A stretch of DNA of 37,376 nt, taken from positions 1 through 37,376 of the forward strand of contig JBBDRM010000064.1 in NCBI GenBank assembly GCA_040905475.1. The letters are read 5' to 3'. Both the position numbers and the translations under genes were made by a program. This document shows, piece after piece, positions 24,482 to 31,196 of the stretch (within the stretch, counting starts at the first letter, position 1; each line of letters starts with the position of its first letter). Below the pieces are notes generated by a model. The model saw only the letters and a program-made list of their open reading frames with translations. It was not told the origin of the DNA and ran no database searches. Source of the DNA: Actinomycetota bacterium (lineage in GTDB: Bacteria; Actinomycetota; AC-67).

Positions 24482-25609
24482 CTGAGCAAACGAGGCGCCA
24501 CGACGAATTGCTGGCTCCTAGTCGTCGCGGCGACGGCGACCACGTTCTTTGCGTTCGATCGGGCGAGCGTTCCGACCGCCGCACTCTTCGCCGCGCTCTT
24601 CGTCGGTATCGGCTACGCGCTCGTCGCCAAGAACCGTGCGCTTCGCGTGCCCGGTCCCGGCTTGACGGTAGGTCAGGCCCTCATCGGCGTCGCACTCGGT
24701 GCCGAGATGCAACCGTCGACGCTTCGAGCCGTTGCGGCCGACTGGTTAGGAGTGTCGGTCGTCACGCTCGGAACCCTCTTGGTCTCGCTCGCCGTTGGCC
24801 TGCTCGTTGCCAGACGCGGACGCGTAAACCGTGCTACGGGCGCCCTGGGACTCGTCGCTGGAGGTGCCAGCGGGATCGTCGCTATGGCAGATGAGCTCGG
24901 CGCGGACGGACGACTTGTCGCATTCATGCAGTACCTGCGCGTTCTCGTTGTCGTCATCGTGGCGCCGGTCGTCGCCTTCGCCCTCCTCGAAGGTGATCGG
25001 TCTTCGGCGAGTCAGCTCGACTCGTCCGGGGCGGGCGTAGTCGGCGACCTCGCGTTCACTGCCGGCTGCGCGCTCGCGGGTGTGTTGATCGCCCGACGGC
25101 TCAAGATGACGGCCGGCTCACTTCTCTTCCCCCTCGTGCTCACCGCGGTCTTCGCAGGATCGGGCCTTCTCGGAGAGCCGGCCGTTCCCACGGCCGTTCA
25201 GAACGTCGCCTTTGTTCTCATCGGCTGGCAGGTTGGCCTTCGCTTCACAGCTGCCACAATCCGAGAGGCACAGGCACTGCTGCCGTGGGTCTTGACGGCG
25301 ATCGTCACCTTGATCCTGGCCTGTGCCGGCCTAGCTCTGCTCCTGGTGCCGCTTGCCCATGTCACCTTCGCCGACGCCTACCTCGCGACGAGCCCCGGCG
25401 GGCTCTACGCCGTTCTTGCCGCGTCGGTTGCCATCAACGCAAACACCACGTTCGTGGTGTCTGTTCAGGTTTTTCGGATCTTCGTGATGATGCTCGTCGC
25501 CCCGCCACTCATCCGCATCATCGTGCGCTCCGAGCGCGCTCGGCGCCCGAGCGCGTCTCCCCCACCGGGCGGTCCGTCAGCGGTAGCTGATCTCGTCGAA
25601 GAAGCGTGA
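24482..25609 (+). CDS. AbrB/ammonia-monooxygenase-like membrane transporter; 5' end uncertain
   Basis: A roughly 375-aa polytopic membrane protein of the AbrB family, recognised by the duplicated GQALIGVALGAEM and VLIGWQVGLRFT segments, each followed by hydrophobic helices. The family is thought to move small organic or amino-acid-like solutes, but is poorly characterised. The frame is homologous well upstream of the first GTG (24647): the helices LLVVAATATTFFAF and FAALFVGIGYALV are in frame. The only in-frame start candidate is CTG 24482. A TTG at 24439 overlapping the tcuB stop would be the expected coupled start, but its frame ends after 13 codons and needs a +1 shift near 24478 to join. 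The 3' end overlaps the convergent hydrolase gene by 33 bp. Confidence 0.75.
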   Translation: MSKRGATTNCWLLVVAATATTFFAFDRASVPTAALFAALFVGIGYALVAKNRALRVPGPGLTVGQALIGVALGAEMQPSTLRAVAADWLGVSVVTLGTLLVSLAVGLLVARRGRVNRATGALGLVAGGASGIVAMADELGADGRLVAFMQYLRVLVVVIVAPVVAFALLEGDRSSASQLDSSGAGVVGDLAFTAGCALAGVLIARRLKMTAGSLLFPLVLTAVFAGSGLLGEPAVPTAVQNVAFVLIGWQVGLRFTAATIREAQALLPWVLTAIVTLILACAGLALLLVPLAHVTFADAYLATSPGGLYAVLAASVAINANTTFVVSVQVFRIFVMMLVAPPLIRIIVRSERARRPSASPPPGGPSAVADLVEEA

Positions 25610-26494
25610 GACGACCTCGGCGAGACGGCGTGGGTTGTCGCCCTGCACATTATGACCCGCGTCCTCGATCTCCATCAGGCGGCCGTTCGGAAGCGCTCGG
25701 GCGAAGTCGTCTGCAGGGCCGGCCTCGACCACTTCGCTCCTGATGCCACGCACGACGAGAGTGGGCGAGGTCACGTCGGGAAGGAGCGCGATCAGCTTCC
25801 GATTGCGCTCGCCGCGGTCCTCGGGACGCAGCATCTCCTGCCGTTGGTCGTATCGCCATGTCCATTCTCCGTCGGGGAGCTGGCGCAGGTTGAAGAGCAG
25901 GTTCTGGCGTAGAACCTGCGGCTCGCGGCCGGGGTTCGCACGCCTTACGAGCTCGAACGCTTCGTCGACCGACTCGAACGTCCGCTCACGAAACCGCGCG
26001 CCTGTGCTCCTCGACACAGAAGAGAACGGGCTTGCATCGACCATAACCAGAGCGGCGACACGCCGTCGCAGCCGCGCGGCCAGACTCAATCCCACGAGCG
26101 CTCCCATGGAGTGCCCGACGAGCGCGACCTCGTCGAGTCCGACTACGTCGAGCATCGTGTCGGCCGCCAGCGCTCGAGCCTCGACCGTGTAGTCGCTGCG
26201 CGAGCCCCAGTCTGAGCGCCCGTGGCCCCGCTGATCGAGCGCGAGGCAGCGGTAGTCGCGAGAGAGTCCGAGTGCGACCGCATCCCAGGTATGCGCATTG
26301 AGGCCGTACCCATGCAAGAAGAGGACGGGGAGGGCCGGAGTCTCCCAGTCCAGGTAGTGGTACCGCACGTCGCCGACTCGAACGAACCTCGATCTAGGAG
26401 CGGCAATCTCATCGATGGCCAGGCCGACGACGTCGGCCGTGCGTCGGAGGTGCGCTCTGACCGAGGCGTCGTCTAAGGCTTCGTCGAGCGACAC
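25577..26494 (-). CDS. Alpha/beta hydrolase with N-terminal extension
   Basis: A 305-aa alpha/beta hydrolase. Residues 1-38 are a helical N-terminal extension; then VRYHYLDW, the oxyanion loop FLHGYGLNAHTW at 59-70, DQRGHGRSDW, nucleophile Ser129 in VGHSMGA, acid candidate in VRGIRSEVV, and catalytic His in EDAGHNVQGDNP. The organisation is that of haloalkane dehalogenase/C-C hydrolase/lactonase-like enzymes, without residues that fix the substrate. GTG start at 26494, 27 bp after the citrate-synthase-like gene in the same direction, so the two probably form an operon. It overlaps the convergent AbrB gene at the 3' end. Confidence 0.85.
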   Translation of the reverse strand: MSLDEALDDASVRAHLRRTADVVGLAIDEIAAPRSRFVRVGDVRYHYLDWETPALPVLFLHGYGLNAHTWDAVALGLSRDYRCLALDQRGHGRSDWGSRSDYTVEARALAADTMLDVVGLDEVALVGHSMGALVGLSLAARLRRRVAALVMVDASPFSSVSRSTGARFRERTFESVDEAFELVRRANPGREPQVLRQNLLFNLRQLPDGEWTWRYDQRQEMLRPEDRGERNRKLIALLPDVTSPTLVVRGIRSEVVEAGPADDFARALPNGRLMEIEDAGHNVQGDNPRRLAEVVSRFFDEISYR

Positions 26495-26521
26495 GCGGAG
26501 CCTGACCCTGCCCGCTGCCGA

Positions 26522-27304
26522 TCAGGCCGCCGGCTCGTAGCTGATGGACTCTTCGGCCTTGCCGGCCATGTAGAAGCCGATCGGCTGGCGACGCTCCTCG
26601 GCGAGATGCCCGAGCAGGCCAGCGGTTCGCGCGAGGATGGGCACAGCCTTCACCACGTCTGACGTGAATCCGAGATCGAGCATGACCGCCGCGATGGGCA
26701 TGGCGACGTTCATCGGCAGGGGCTTACCCCACACCTGAGCAACGCCGTCGCGAAGCTGGCGTGCGATCTCGACGTGGGAGCCGCTCACGCCGCGGGCATC
26801 GGCTAGCTCGAGAATCCGCTCGGCCCGCGGGTCCACAGGTCGATGAACCGGGTGGCCGAAGCCAGGCACACGCCCGCCTGATGCACGGATCTCCGTCGCG
26901 AGATGTCTGGCGACGTCCGCGGGATCACCGCCCTCCGCGACACGGGATGCGCCCTCCTCGAGCAAGCGCGCGCACTCCTCGGAGGCGCCGAGGATGACGG
27001 GGCCGCATCCTAGTATCCCGGCGGCGACTGCTCCCTGCAGCGATCCAGGATCCGCCGCCAGCGTCATTCGGGCAGCGACGTTCGTCGGCATCATCCCGTG
27101 CTCTGCGATCGAGAGCAGGAGCACGTCGAGGAAAAACTGCTGGTCCTCGTTCGGCTCCTCGCCCGTGAGCAGGAGGAAGAAGTACTCCGTGAAGCTCAGT
27201 CGGCCCATGAGGTCCTGACAGAGGTCGCGGCCGCGCACCTCCACTCGGTCCGGATGAGCGTGGCTCATCTCGGTCACAGGCGTGCTTGTACTGCCGATCT
27301 GCAT
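26522..27304 (-). CDS. Citrate-synthase-fold protein, citryl-CoA-lyase-like
   Basis: A 260-aa protein corresponding to the citrate synthase catalytic fold but shorter than the about 370-430 aa of true citrate synthases; the size suits citryl-CoA lyase-type proteins. Seen: AEHGMMPTN with His69 where synthases have the first catalytic His, GPVILGAS where the second His would be (absent), and VPGFGHPVHRPVDPRAERI with His151. It would make or cleave citryl-CoA or a related CoA adduct, which links to the polycarboxylate-handling tcuAB genes. ATG 27304 has GGAAGGA six bases upstream. A longer frame to 27352 has no ribosome binding site. Confidence 0.83.
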   Translation of the reverse strand: MQIGSTSTPVTEMSHAHPDRVEVRGRDLCQDLMGRLSFTEYFFLLLTGEEPNEDQQFFLDVLLLSIAEHGMMPTNVAARMTLAADPGSLQGAVAAGILGCGPVILGASEECARLLEEGASRVAEGGDPADVARHLATEIRASGGRVPGFGHPVHRPVDPRAERILELADARGVSGSHVEIARQLRDGVAQVWGKPLPMNVAMPIAAVMLDLGFTSDVVKAVPILARTAGLLGHLAEERRQPIGFYMAGKAEESISYEPAA

Positions 27305-27719
27305 AGGTGTCCTTCCTTCGCTTGAGCACACGGGACAGTACTCAGGTGACACTCAGGCGGCCGAATCGGTCGCAGTGCTCCATGGAGGTGCGCAGGCGAC
27401 AGCACGGACGGGTCTCTTCCTGGCGCCATCGTGCTCGACAGGTGCAACCCGAACGAGGCATCCCTGGGGCATCGCCACTGAGCTCGTTACTCGCGATCCT
27501 CGACGCCCTCATCGTCGGTCAGCAGCACAGCAGCGTTCACTCCTCGAGCCGTGACGAGCGTGGCGTGGGAACGACGCGCGGACAATGGCTGTCTGTTGCT
27601 TGCTGAGGAAGTTGCCTTTACGAGGGCGTATGGGATGAGATTGTCACTCCTGCGACGTGCGGAAGCCAGCGGTTAGGTCCCTTGAGTGCGCCGAGGTCGG
27701 CGGCAGCAGGCGGCCTGAC
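27305..27719. other. Intergenic region, no gene seen
   Basis: No frame has recognisable protein character on either strand. The stretch must hold the promoter of the leftward citrate-synthase-like operon, but I cannot place -35/-10 elements with confidence, and I see no copy of the cluster operator here. It forms the boundary between the catabolic region and the mobile-element-like zone. Confidence 0.5.
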
Positions 27720-28079
27720 TCACCCTCGGTAGGCCCGACGGGCGATCCCGCGTTGAGATCCCTGCTCGCCGGCCAATCGAGCGCGCGGGCCTGCTGGACT
27801 TGCTCCCGCGACAGGAGAACGACGGAGGTACATGCTCGTGGCGATCGGACGTACGAGCCGCTCGCTACCGCCGACGTCGACTATTTCAAGCTCCGCACCG
27901 TCCTCCCAAGCCTGCAACTCGTCTTCGCGGAACAGGCATCTGCGTGAACCCGGCAGGCGGCGGTGCGGGATCAGCCCCAATCGCGTCAGCTCGTGCACCG
28001 TCCGTACTGAACATCGAAGCCGCGCTGCGACCTCGGGCGTGATGAGGAAGTGGGTCGTGCCCTCCAGTGAGACCTCCAG
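27720..28079 (-). CDS. Excisionase/MerR-type helix-turn-helix protein
   Basis: About 119 aa. The HTH_17 excisionase core is clear: TPEVAARLRCSVRTVHELTR is followed by GLIPHRRLPGSRRCLFREDELQAW, the pattern of Xis-like DNA-binding proteins in actinobacterial integrative elements. After it comes an acidic stretch and a Pro/Arg-rich tail without features. The start is problematic: the first GTG (27998) would cut the HTH in half, and the only upstream codon able to start in frame is CTG 28079, close to a stop. The gene may be intact with a rare start or decayed. No integrase is seen beside it. Confidence 0.6.
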   Translation of the reverse strand: MEVSLEGTTHFLITPEVAARLRCSVRTVHELTRLGLIPHRRLPGSRRCLFREDELQAWEDGAELEIVDVGGSERLVRPIATSMYLRRSPVAGASPAGPRARLAGEQGSQRGIARRAYRG

Positions 28080-28205
28080 ATCGGTGACCCCTTCACTAAC
28101 GAGAGGGGGTCAGGCTCTCGCCTTCTTGGGCGACGTCAATCGGCTGCTCACACCGATGCGCTCGGTACCGTCTCCTACGTAGCCGGCCCGCAAGACTGAG
28201 CGCGC

Positions 28206-28224
28206 GCGGGATGTGCGCGGGATG
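28206..28224. repeat. Direct repeat copy 1 (flanks tRNA fragment)
   Basis: GCGGGATGTGCGCGGGATG, itself two GCGGGATG units separated by TGC. A near copy (18 of 19 bases) is at 28589-28607. The pair lies on either side of the tRNA-Ala fragment. They could be integrase arm-type sites or matching remnants of two element ends. Confidence 0.5.
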
Positions 28225-28434
28225 GAGGCCAGCGACCAGGTTCCTACGTAGGAAAATCCCTGCAATCAGGCCCGGTAACGCGGTGAACTCCGGCTTGATC
28301 GGCCGGCAGGCCAGCAAGCGGGTATTTGCGGCTGGGAGCGGCTTTCACCGGCTCAGCGCAGAGCATAGATCTGCGACCGCAAAGTCCCTGCGTCTGCATA
28401 GACAACAGAAAAGTGCTTTTTTGCAGGTATTTTG

Positions 28435-28481
28435 TGGAGCGTGCCGGGATCGAACCGGCGACCTCCGGCTTGCAAAGCCAG
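28435..28481 (-). pseudogene. 3' fragment of tRNA-Ala(UGC), probable attachment site
   Basis: On the minus strand, 47 nt form a complete anticodon arm (CTGGC, loop TTTGCAA with anticodon TGC, GCCGG), a variable loop, a T arm (GCCGG-TTCGATC-CCGGC) and the acceptor 3' strand ACGCTCC plus discriminator A. U at position 70 fits the alanine G3-U70 identity pair. No D arm and no 5' acceptor strand GGGGCGT precede it; the adjacent sequence only weakly resembles a 5' end. Such 3' halves are typical of att sites left by tRNA-targeting integrative elements. The element would lie on the high-coordinate side if this is the chromosomal copy. Confidence 0.7.
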
Positions 28482-28760
28482 ATACACGCTTCCCGGGCCG
28501 ACCCCGTCTGGCCGGGGATTCCCGCCACGAGCAGGTCTTTTCACCCGTCGTCTTGCGGGGATCGGCGGGTGCGGCCGGGGCATTCCGGCGATCTCGTGCG
28601 GGATGTGTGCGGGATGAAGTCGTTCTCTGGGCTGTGAACACTTCTCTGCCTTAATCCGTCAGCAGGGGCGCCAACTCCTGAGGCTCAGGAGAAGTGTTAC
28701 GCCGCCAGTGAAGGCCGCGTTGAGAAGAAGGCCGCGTTTGGCCCAGCCCCGTGCCCGTCT
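28482..28760. other. Intergenic region beside the tRNA fragment
   Basis: No gene is supportable. The plus-strand frame over the tRNA fragment reads like the familiar spurious antisense-tRNA peptide. The second direct repeat (28589-28607) lies here. Together with 28080-28434, which also lacks a convincing frame apart from the first repeat, this makes about 680 bp of element-boundary sequence. Confidence 0.45.
28589..28607. repeat. Direct repeat copy 2 (flanks tRNA fragment)
   Basis: GCGGGATGTGTGCGGGATG, one mismatch from the copy at 28206-28224. It lies 108 bp beyond the 5' side of the tRNA-Ala fragment. Confidence 0.5.
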
Positions 28761-28937
28761 TCAAGCAGCTCGCTTGAGCAGCTTCTCCGTGAGTTCTTGT
28801 TCGAGCCTGCCGTACTCCTCGTCAGGTAGTACGACTCCACCGCGCTGCTCCAGCTTTCGGTTGCTCTTCCGTAGCTTCTTGACCAAGACGCGCGCCTCAG
28901 CTTGTGCTTGAAGAGAGCGTGGTGTCGTTGACGTCAT
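28761..28937 (-). CDS. Small helical protein, unknown
   Basis: A 58-aa, strongly charged, probably all-helical or coiled-coil protein (Arg/Lys/Glu-rich from residue 8 on, ending in KLLKRAA). I do not recognise the family. The start is fixed by the ATGA overlap with the upstream 116-aa gene (28934-28937), so it is very likely translated as the third gene of a small operon (29607 to 28761). A role as a DNA- or protein-binding accessory factor is possible but not shown. Confidence 0.6.
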   Translation of the reverse strand: MTSTTPRSLQAQAEARVLVKKLRKSNRKLEQRGGVVLPDEEYGRLEQELTEKLLKRAA

Positions 28938-29284
28938 GCTGCGCCTCCTTCGTCTTGTTCGAGTTTGGCCATGAACATCTCCACGACGTAATGCGTGAAC
29001 CACGAGTACCACTGTGGGCCAAGACGCCCGTGGGGTTCCGGGAGCTTCCTGTCCTTCATCCCGGTGAGCGTCACAGAGTCGCGATCGATGATGGGCTGCA
29101 AAGCGTCCGTCAGATCGTCTGCTTTGAGATAGGACGCGTCGGCACTGATGCTTCGAAGACTCTGCCAAACCCCCTTTGCCAGGCCAATGTAATGCGTTTT
29201 GTTCGCCTCGAAGTGCTTGTCGAGCTCCTGCGCCTCGATCGCGGTCGCAGCCTCGGCGTCCCAGACGTAGTCCTTGCGTGCCAT
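28934..29284 (-). CDS. Conserved-looking hypothetical protein, 116 aa
   Basis: A 116-aa soluble protein, unrecognised. It begins with an acidic helical segment (WDAEAATAIEAQELDKHFEA), has a Trp/Tyr-rich C-terminal half (GPQWYSWFTHYVVEMFMAK) and ends in acidic/Gly residues. It overlaps the upstream membrane-protein stop by one base (TGATG) and the downstream small gene by 4 nt. The three genes are therefore translationally coupled. Base composition appears lower in GC than in the catabolic operons, consistent with the mobile-element-like surroundings. Confidence 0.65.
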   Translation of the reverse strand: MARKDYVWDAEAATAIEAQELDKHFEANKTHYIGLAKGVWQSLRSISADASYLKADDLTDALQPIIDRDSVTLTGMKDRKLPEPHGRLGPQWYSWFTHYVVEMFMAKLEQDEGGAA

Positions 29285-29607
29285 CAGCGGAGGCCCGTCT
29301 TAACCGTCCATACCGATAGAGCAACCACGTGCCACACAAGCACTAACAGCAGCCAGCCTGCGATCGATCCGACGTCGAGCTTGTCCCATAGCGTCACGAG
29401 CCCCAGAGTCGCGTCGAGCGCTGCCACTCCAATCAACACTGGGACCGCCCAGGCTTGACGCGTCCGTGCCCGACGCTGTTCGGCCGACTCGTGTCCGCCT
29501 CCTGCACGCGCCGCGGCTTGGACGAACAGGGGCAAGAACACCAGAAGCAGGCCGAGGATCCCAATTGCGGTGCCGATCTCGACGCCAAGAGTGTCGCGCT
29601 CACTCAT
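29284..29607 (-). CDS. Small membrane protein, three predicted TM segments
   Basis: A 107-aa membrane protein with hydrophobic segments at about 10-33, 50-70 and 82-103, separated by a basic loop (HESAEQRRARTRQ). I do not recognise it. It is the first gene of a coupled three-gene operon with the 116-aa and 58-aa proteins. The layout (small membrane protein plus two small soluble partners) is seen in accessory modules of many kinds, including defence and toxin systems, but nothing in the sequence decides this. Confidence 0.65.
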   Translation of the reverse strand: MSERDTLGVEIGTAIGILGLLLVFLPLFVQAAARAGGGHESAEQRRARTRQAWAVPVLIGVAALDATLGLVTLWDKLDVGSIAGWLLLVLVWHVVALSVWTVKTGLR

Positions 29608-29694
29608 CAGAATGAGACTAGGCAGACGTCCGGACGACTAACGGTTTGCAGTCCGTAAGTTGACCCCGCCTGACTACAGCGCGACGATGGCGCT

Positions 29695-30396
29695 GTGCGG
29701 AGGCCTCAGCTGATCCTCGCTCTTCTGCGAAGTGGTCTCGCAAAGGTGTTTGCGGTCAGCCTGGCCATCACTGCTCTGGCCGCAATACCGGCTTTCGCTC
29801 CAGTGGGATCATCGCGTAGCACCTCCGGAGCGTCGACCGCCTCGTGGGTGGCAACGGCAAAGGAGAGGTTGTCAGACCTCGACACGAAGTCTGCCGGATC
29901 CATGACCGGGTACTCACGGGATAGGTTCGGACGCGAGTGGTTCGATGTGGATCTGAATGGCTGCAACACGCGCAACGACATACTCGCTCGCGACTTGAGA
30001 CAGGTCGTCTTCAAGCCCGGTTCCGATTGCGTCGTGGCCAAGGGAACGCTGCGCGACAGATACACCAACACGACGATCGACTTCGTCCAGGGGGCCGCGT
30101 CCTCCAAGGTCGACATCGACCATGTGGTCGCTCTTGCGGCTGCGTGGAGGACCGGCGCCAAGCAATGGACCGCTAACCAGCGGCTCTTCTATGCGAACGA
30201 CAGCTTAGTACTCCTTGCGGTTGATGGTCCCGCGAATCGGCAGAAGAGCGATGGCGACGCGGCCGACTGGTTGCCGCGAAATCGTGGTTATCGGTGCCGG
30301 TACGTGGCAAGGCAAATCGCCATTAAGACGAAGTACGACCTGTGGGTCACGCAGCCGGAGCGGATGACGATGTCCGACGTTGTAAGTGACTGCTGA
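29695..30396 (+). CDS. Secreted HNH-type nuclease, DUF1524 family
   Basis: A 233-aa exported protein: signal segment at about 12-36 (KVFAVSLAITALAAIPAFA), Ser/Thr-rich linker, then the DUF1524/HNH domain. The beta-beta-alpha-metal core is visible: IDHVVAL with catalytic His143, WTANQRLFYANDSLVLLAVDG with Asn168, and NRQKSDGDAADWLP with Asn181/Lys184, followed by CRYVARQIAIKTKY. These proteins are common secreted actinobacterial nucleases. Cysteines at 90 and 112, and a C-terminal pair, may form disulfides. GTG start at 29695. It could supply nutrients from DNA, modify biofilm or serve in competition; no immunity gene is obvious next to it. Confidence 0.88.
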   Translation: MRRPQLILALLRSGLAKVFAVSLAITALAAIPAFAPVGSSRSTSGASTASWVATAKERLSDLDTKSAGSMTGYSRDRFGREWFDVDLNGCNTRNDILARDLRQVVFKPGSDCVVAKGTLRDRYTNTTIDFVQGAASSKVDIDHVVALAAAWRTGAKQWTANQRLFYANDSLVLLAVDGPANRQKSDGDAADWLPRNRGYRCRYVARQIAIKTKYDLWVTQPERMTMSDVVSDC

Positions 30397-31196
30397 GCAT
30401 GTGCGGTCAGGAGACCATCGCCGAGCACCAACCGGGTGATTTCTTTCTTCATGGGCCTTCTTTGGAGGGAAGGACGTCCCTCCAGTCCCTCAATCCCTCA
30501 AGACTCGGGTCGGATGCGGCTTGTGTGCAGGGAAAGCGCCGGCTCGGCCGTCCCTCCGTCGAATCCCTCCATGGCCAGGAGGAGGGCCTCCGCGAAGGGG
30601 CTTCGGAGGCGAGCGGGGAAGCGGAGTGAGCGTGGCTTCGCACTGAAGCGCAACAGGGCGCGGCGCCGGTGGCGCTCGTCCCGGCGGTGGTGTTGCGCTT
30701 CAGCAGTTCTCGTGGCGGAGGCAGCCCGTCGCCTCCCCCCGGCGGTGCGATGGACGCGAGCGAGCCGTTCGAGCACCGCAGTCAGCCCGACCGCGGTGAG
30801 CTGAGCGAGCGTTCGACCGCCTTCGAATCGGTGGCCGGTTGCCCATCTGTCGGATGCTCGTGTCGGACTCCGAACGGTGAGCAAGGGCCCATCGTCACTG
30901 CGCTCCCGCGCAGCAATGTCGGAGATGTTGGAGTGTCAGACGTCCGACCGAGGATGGAAGGGCACGCCCGAACGGCGTCACGAGAAGGACGCGCAAGAAT
31001 CTCGATGATGGGTTTCCGAGGCGCAGCTATGGGACGACGGCGCCGGACTCTCCGGTGTCAGTGGCGTCACGGCGTCACATGTATAGCGCGATGCTGCGGC
31101 GCACTTTCGACGGGTGCGGAAAGGCTCGAAGTCTCCTTCGAGAGCAGAGCGATTCGAAAGCGGTTAGGCTTCAACCGCCGCAGGGCATGACCGTCG
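30397..31196. other. 800-bp region without a supportable gene
   Basis: Open frames here have low-complexity, Arg/Ser-rich translations and no family motifs. What can be seen: a GGAGGGA/TCCCTCC hairpin (30464-30483), runs of TCCCTC, a large inverted repeat (30643-30703, listed separately), and a tandem GGCGTCAC near 31074. It separates the nuclease gene from the peroxidase-associated cluster and must contain the promoter for the gene at 31197. Confidence 0.5.
30643..30703. repeat. Inverted repeat, 13-bp perfect arms
   Basis: CTGAAGCGCAACA at 30643-30655 and its exact complement at 30691-30703, around a 35-nt GC-rich spacer that can fold further. There is no T-tract on either strand and no gene ends close by. 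It may be a recombination or protein-binding site, or the root of a structured RNA. Confidence 0.7.

Noticed and set aside
28326-28637. Plus-strand ORF containing an AGIEPATSGLQ-like peptide
   Set aside because: This is the well-known false translation of the antisense strand of a tRNA; it coincides with the tRNA-Ala fragment at 28435-28481.
29625-29665. Anticodon-arm-like sequence (AACGG TTTGCAG TCCGT) suggestive of a tRNA-Cys
   Set aside because: No T arm, acceptor stem or D arm can be built around it, so there is no tRNA gene, and no clear relation to the tRNA-Ala fragment.
30464-30483. GGAGGGA/TCCCTCC hairpin as a terminator for the nuclease gene
   Set aside because: Only 7-bp arms and no T-tract on either side; recorded only as part of the gene-free stretch.
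30643-30703. Integron attC site
   Set aside because: The arms lack the RYYYAAC/GTTRRRY core sites and no integrase or cassette-like gene array is seen.
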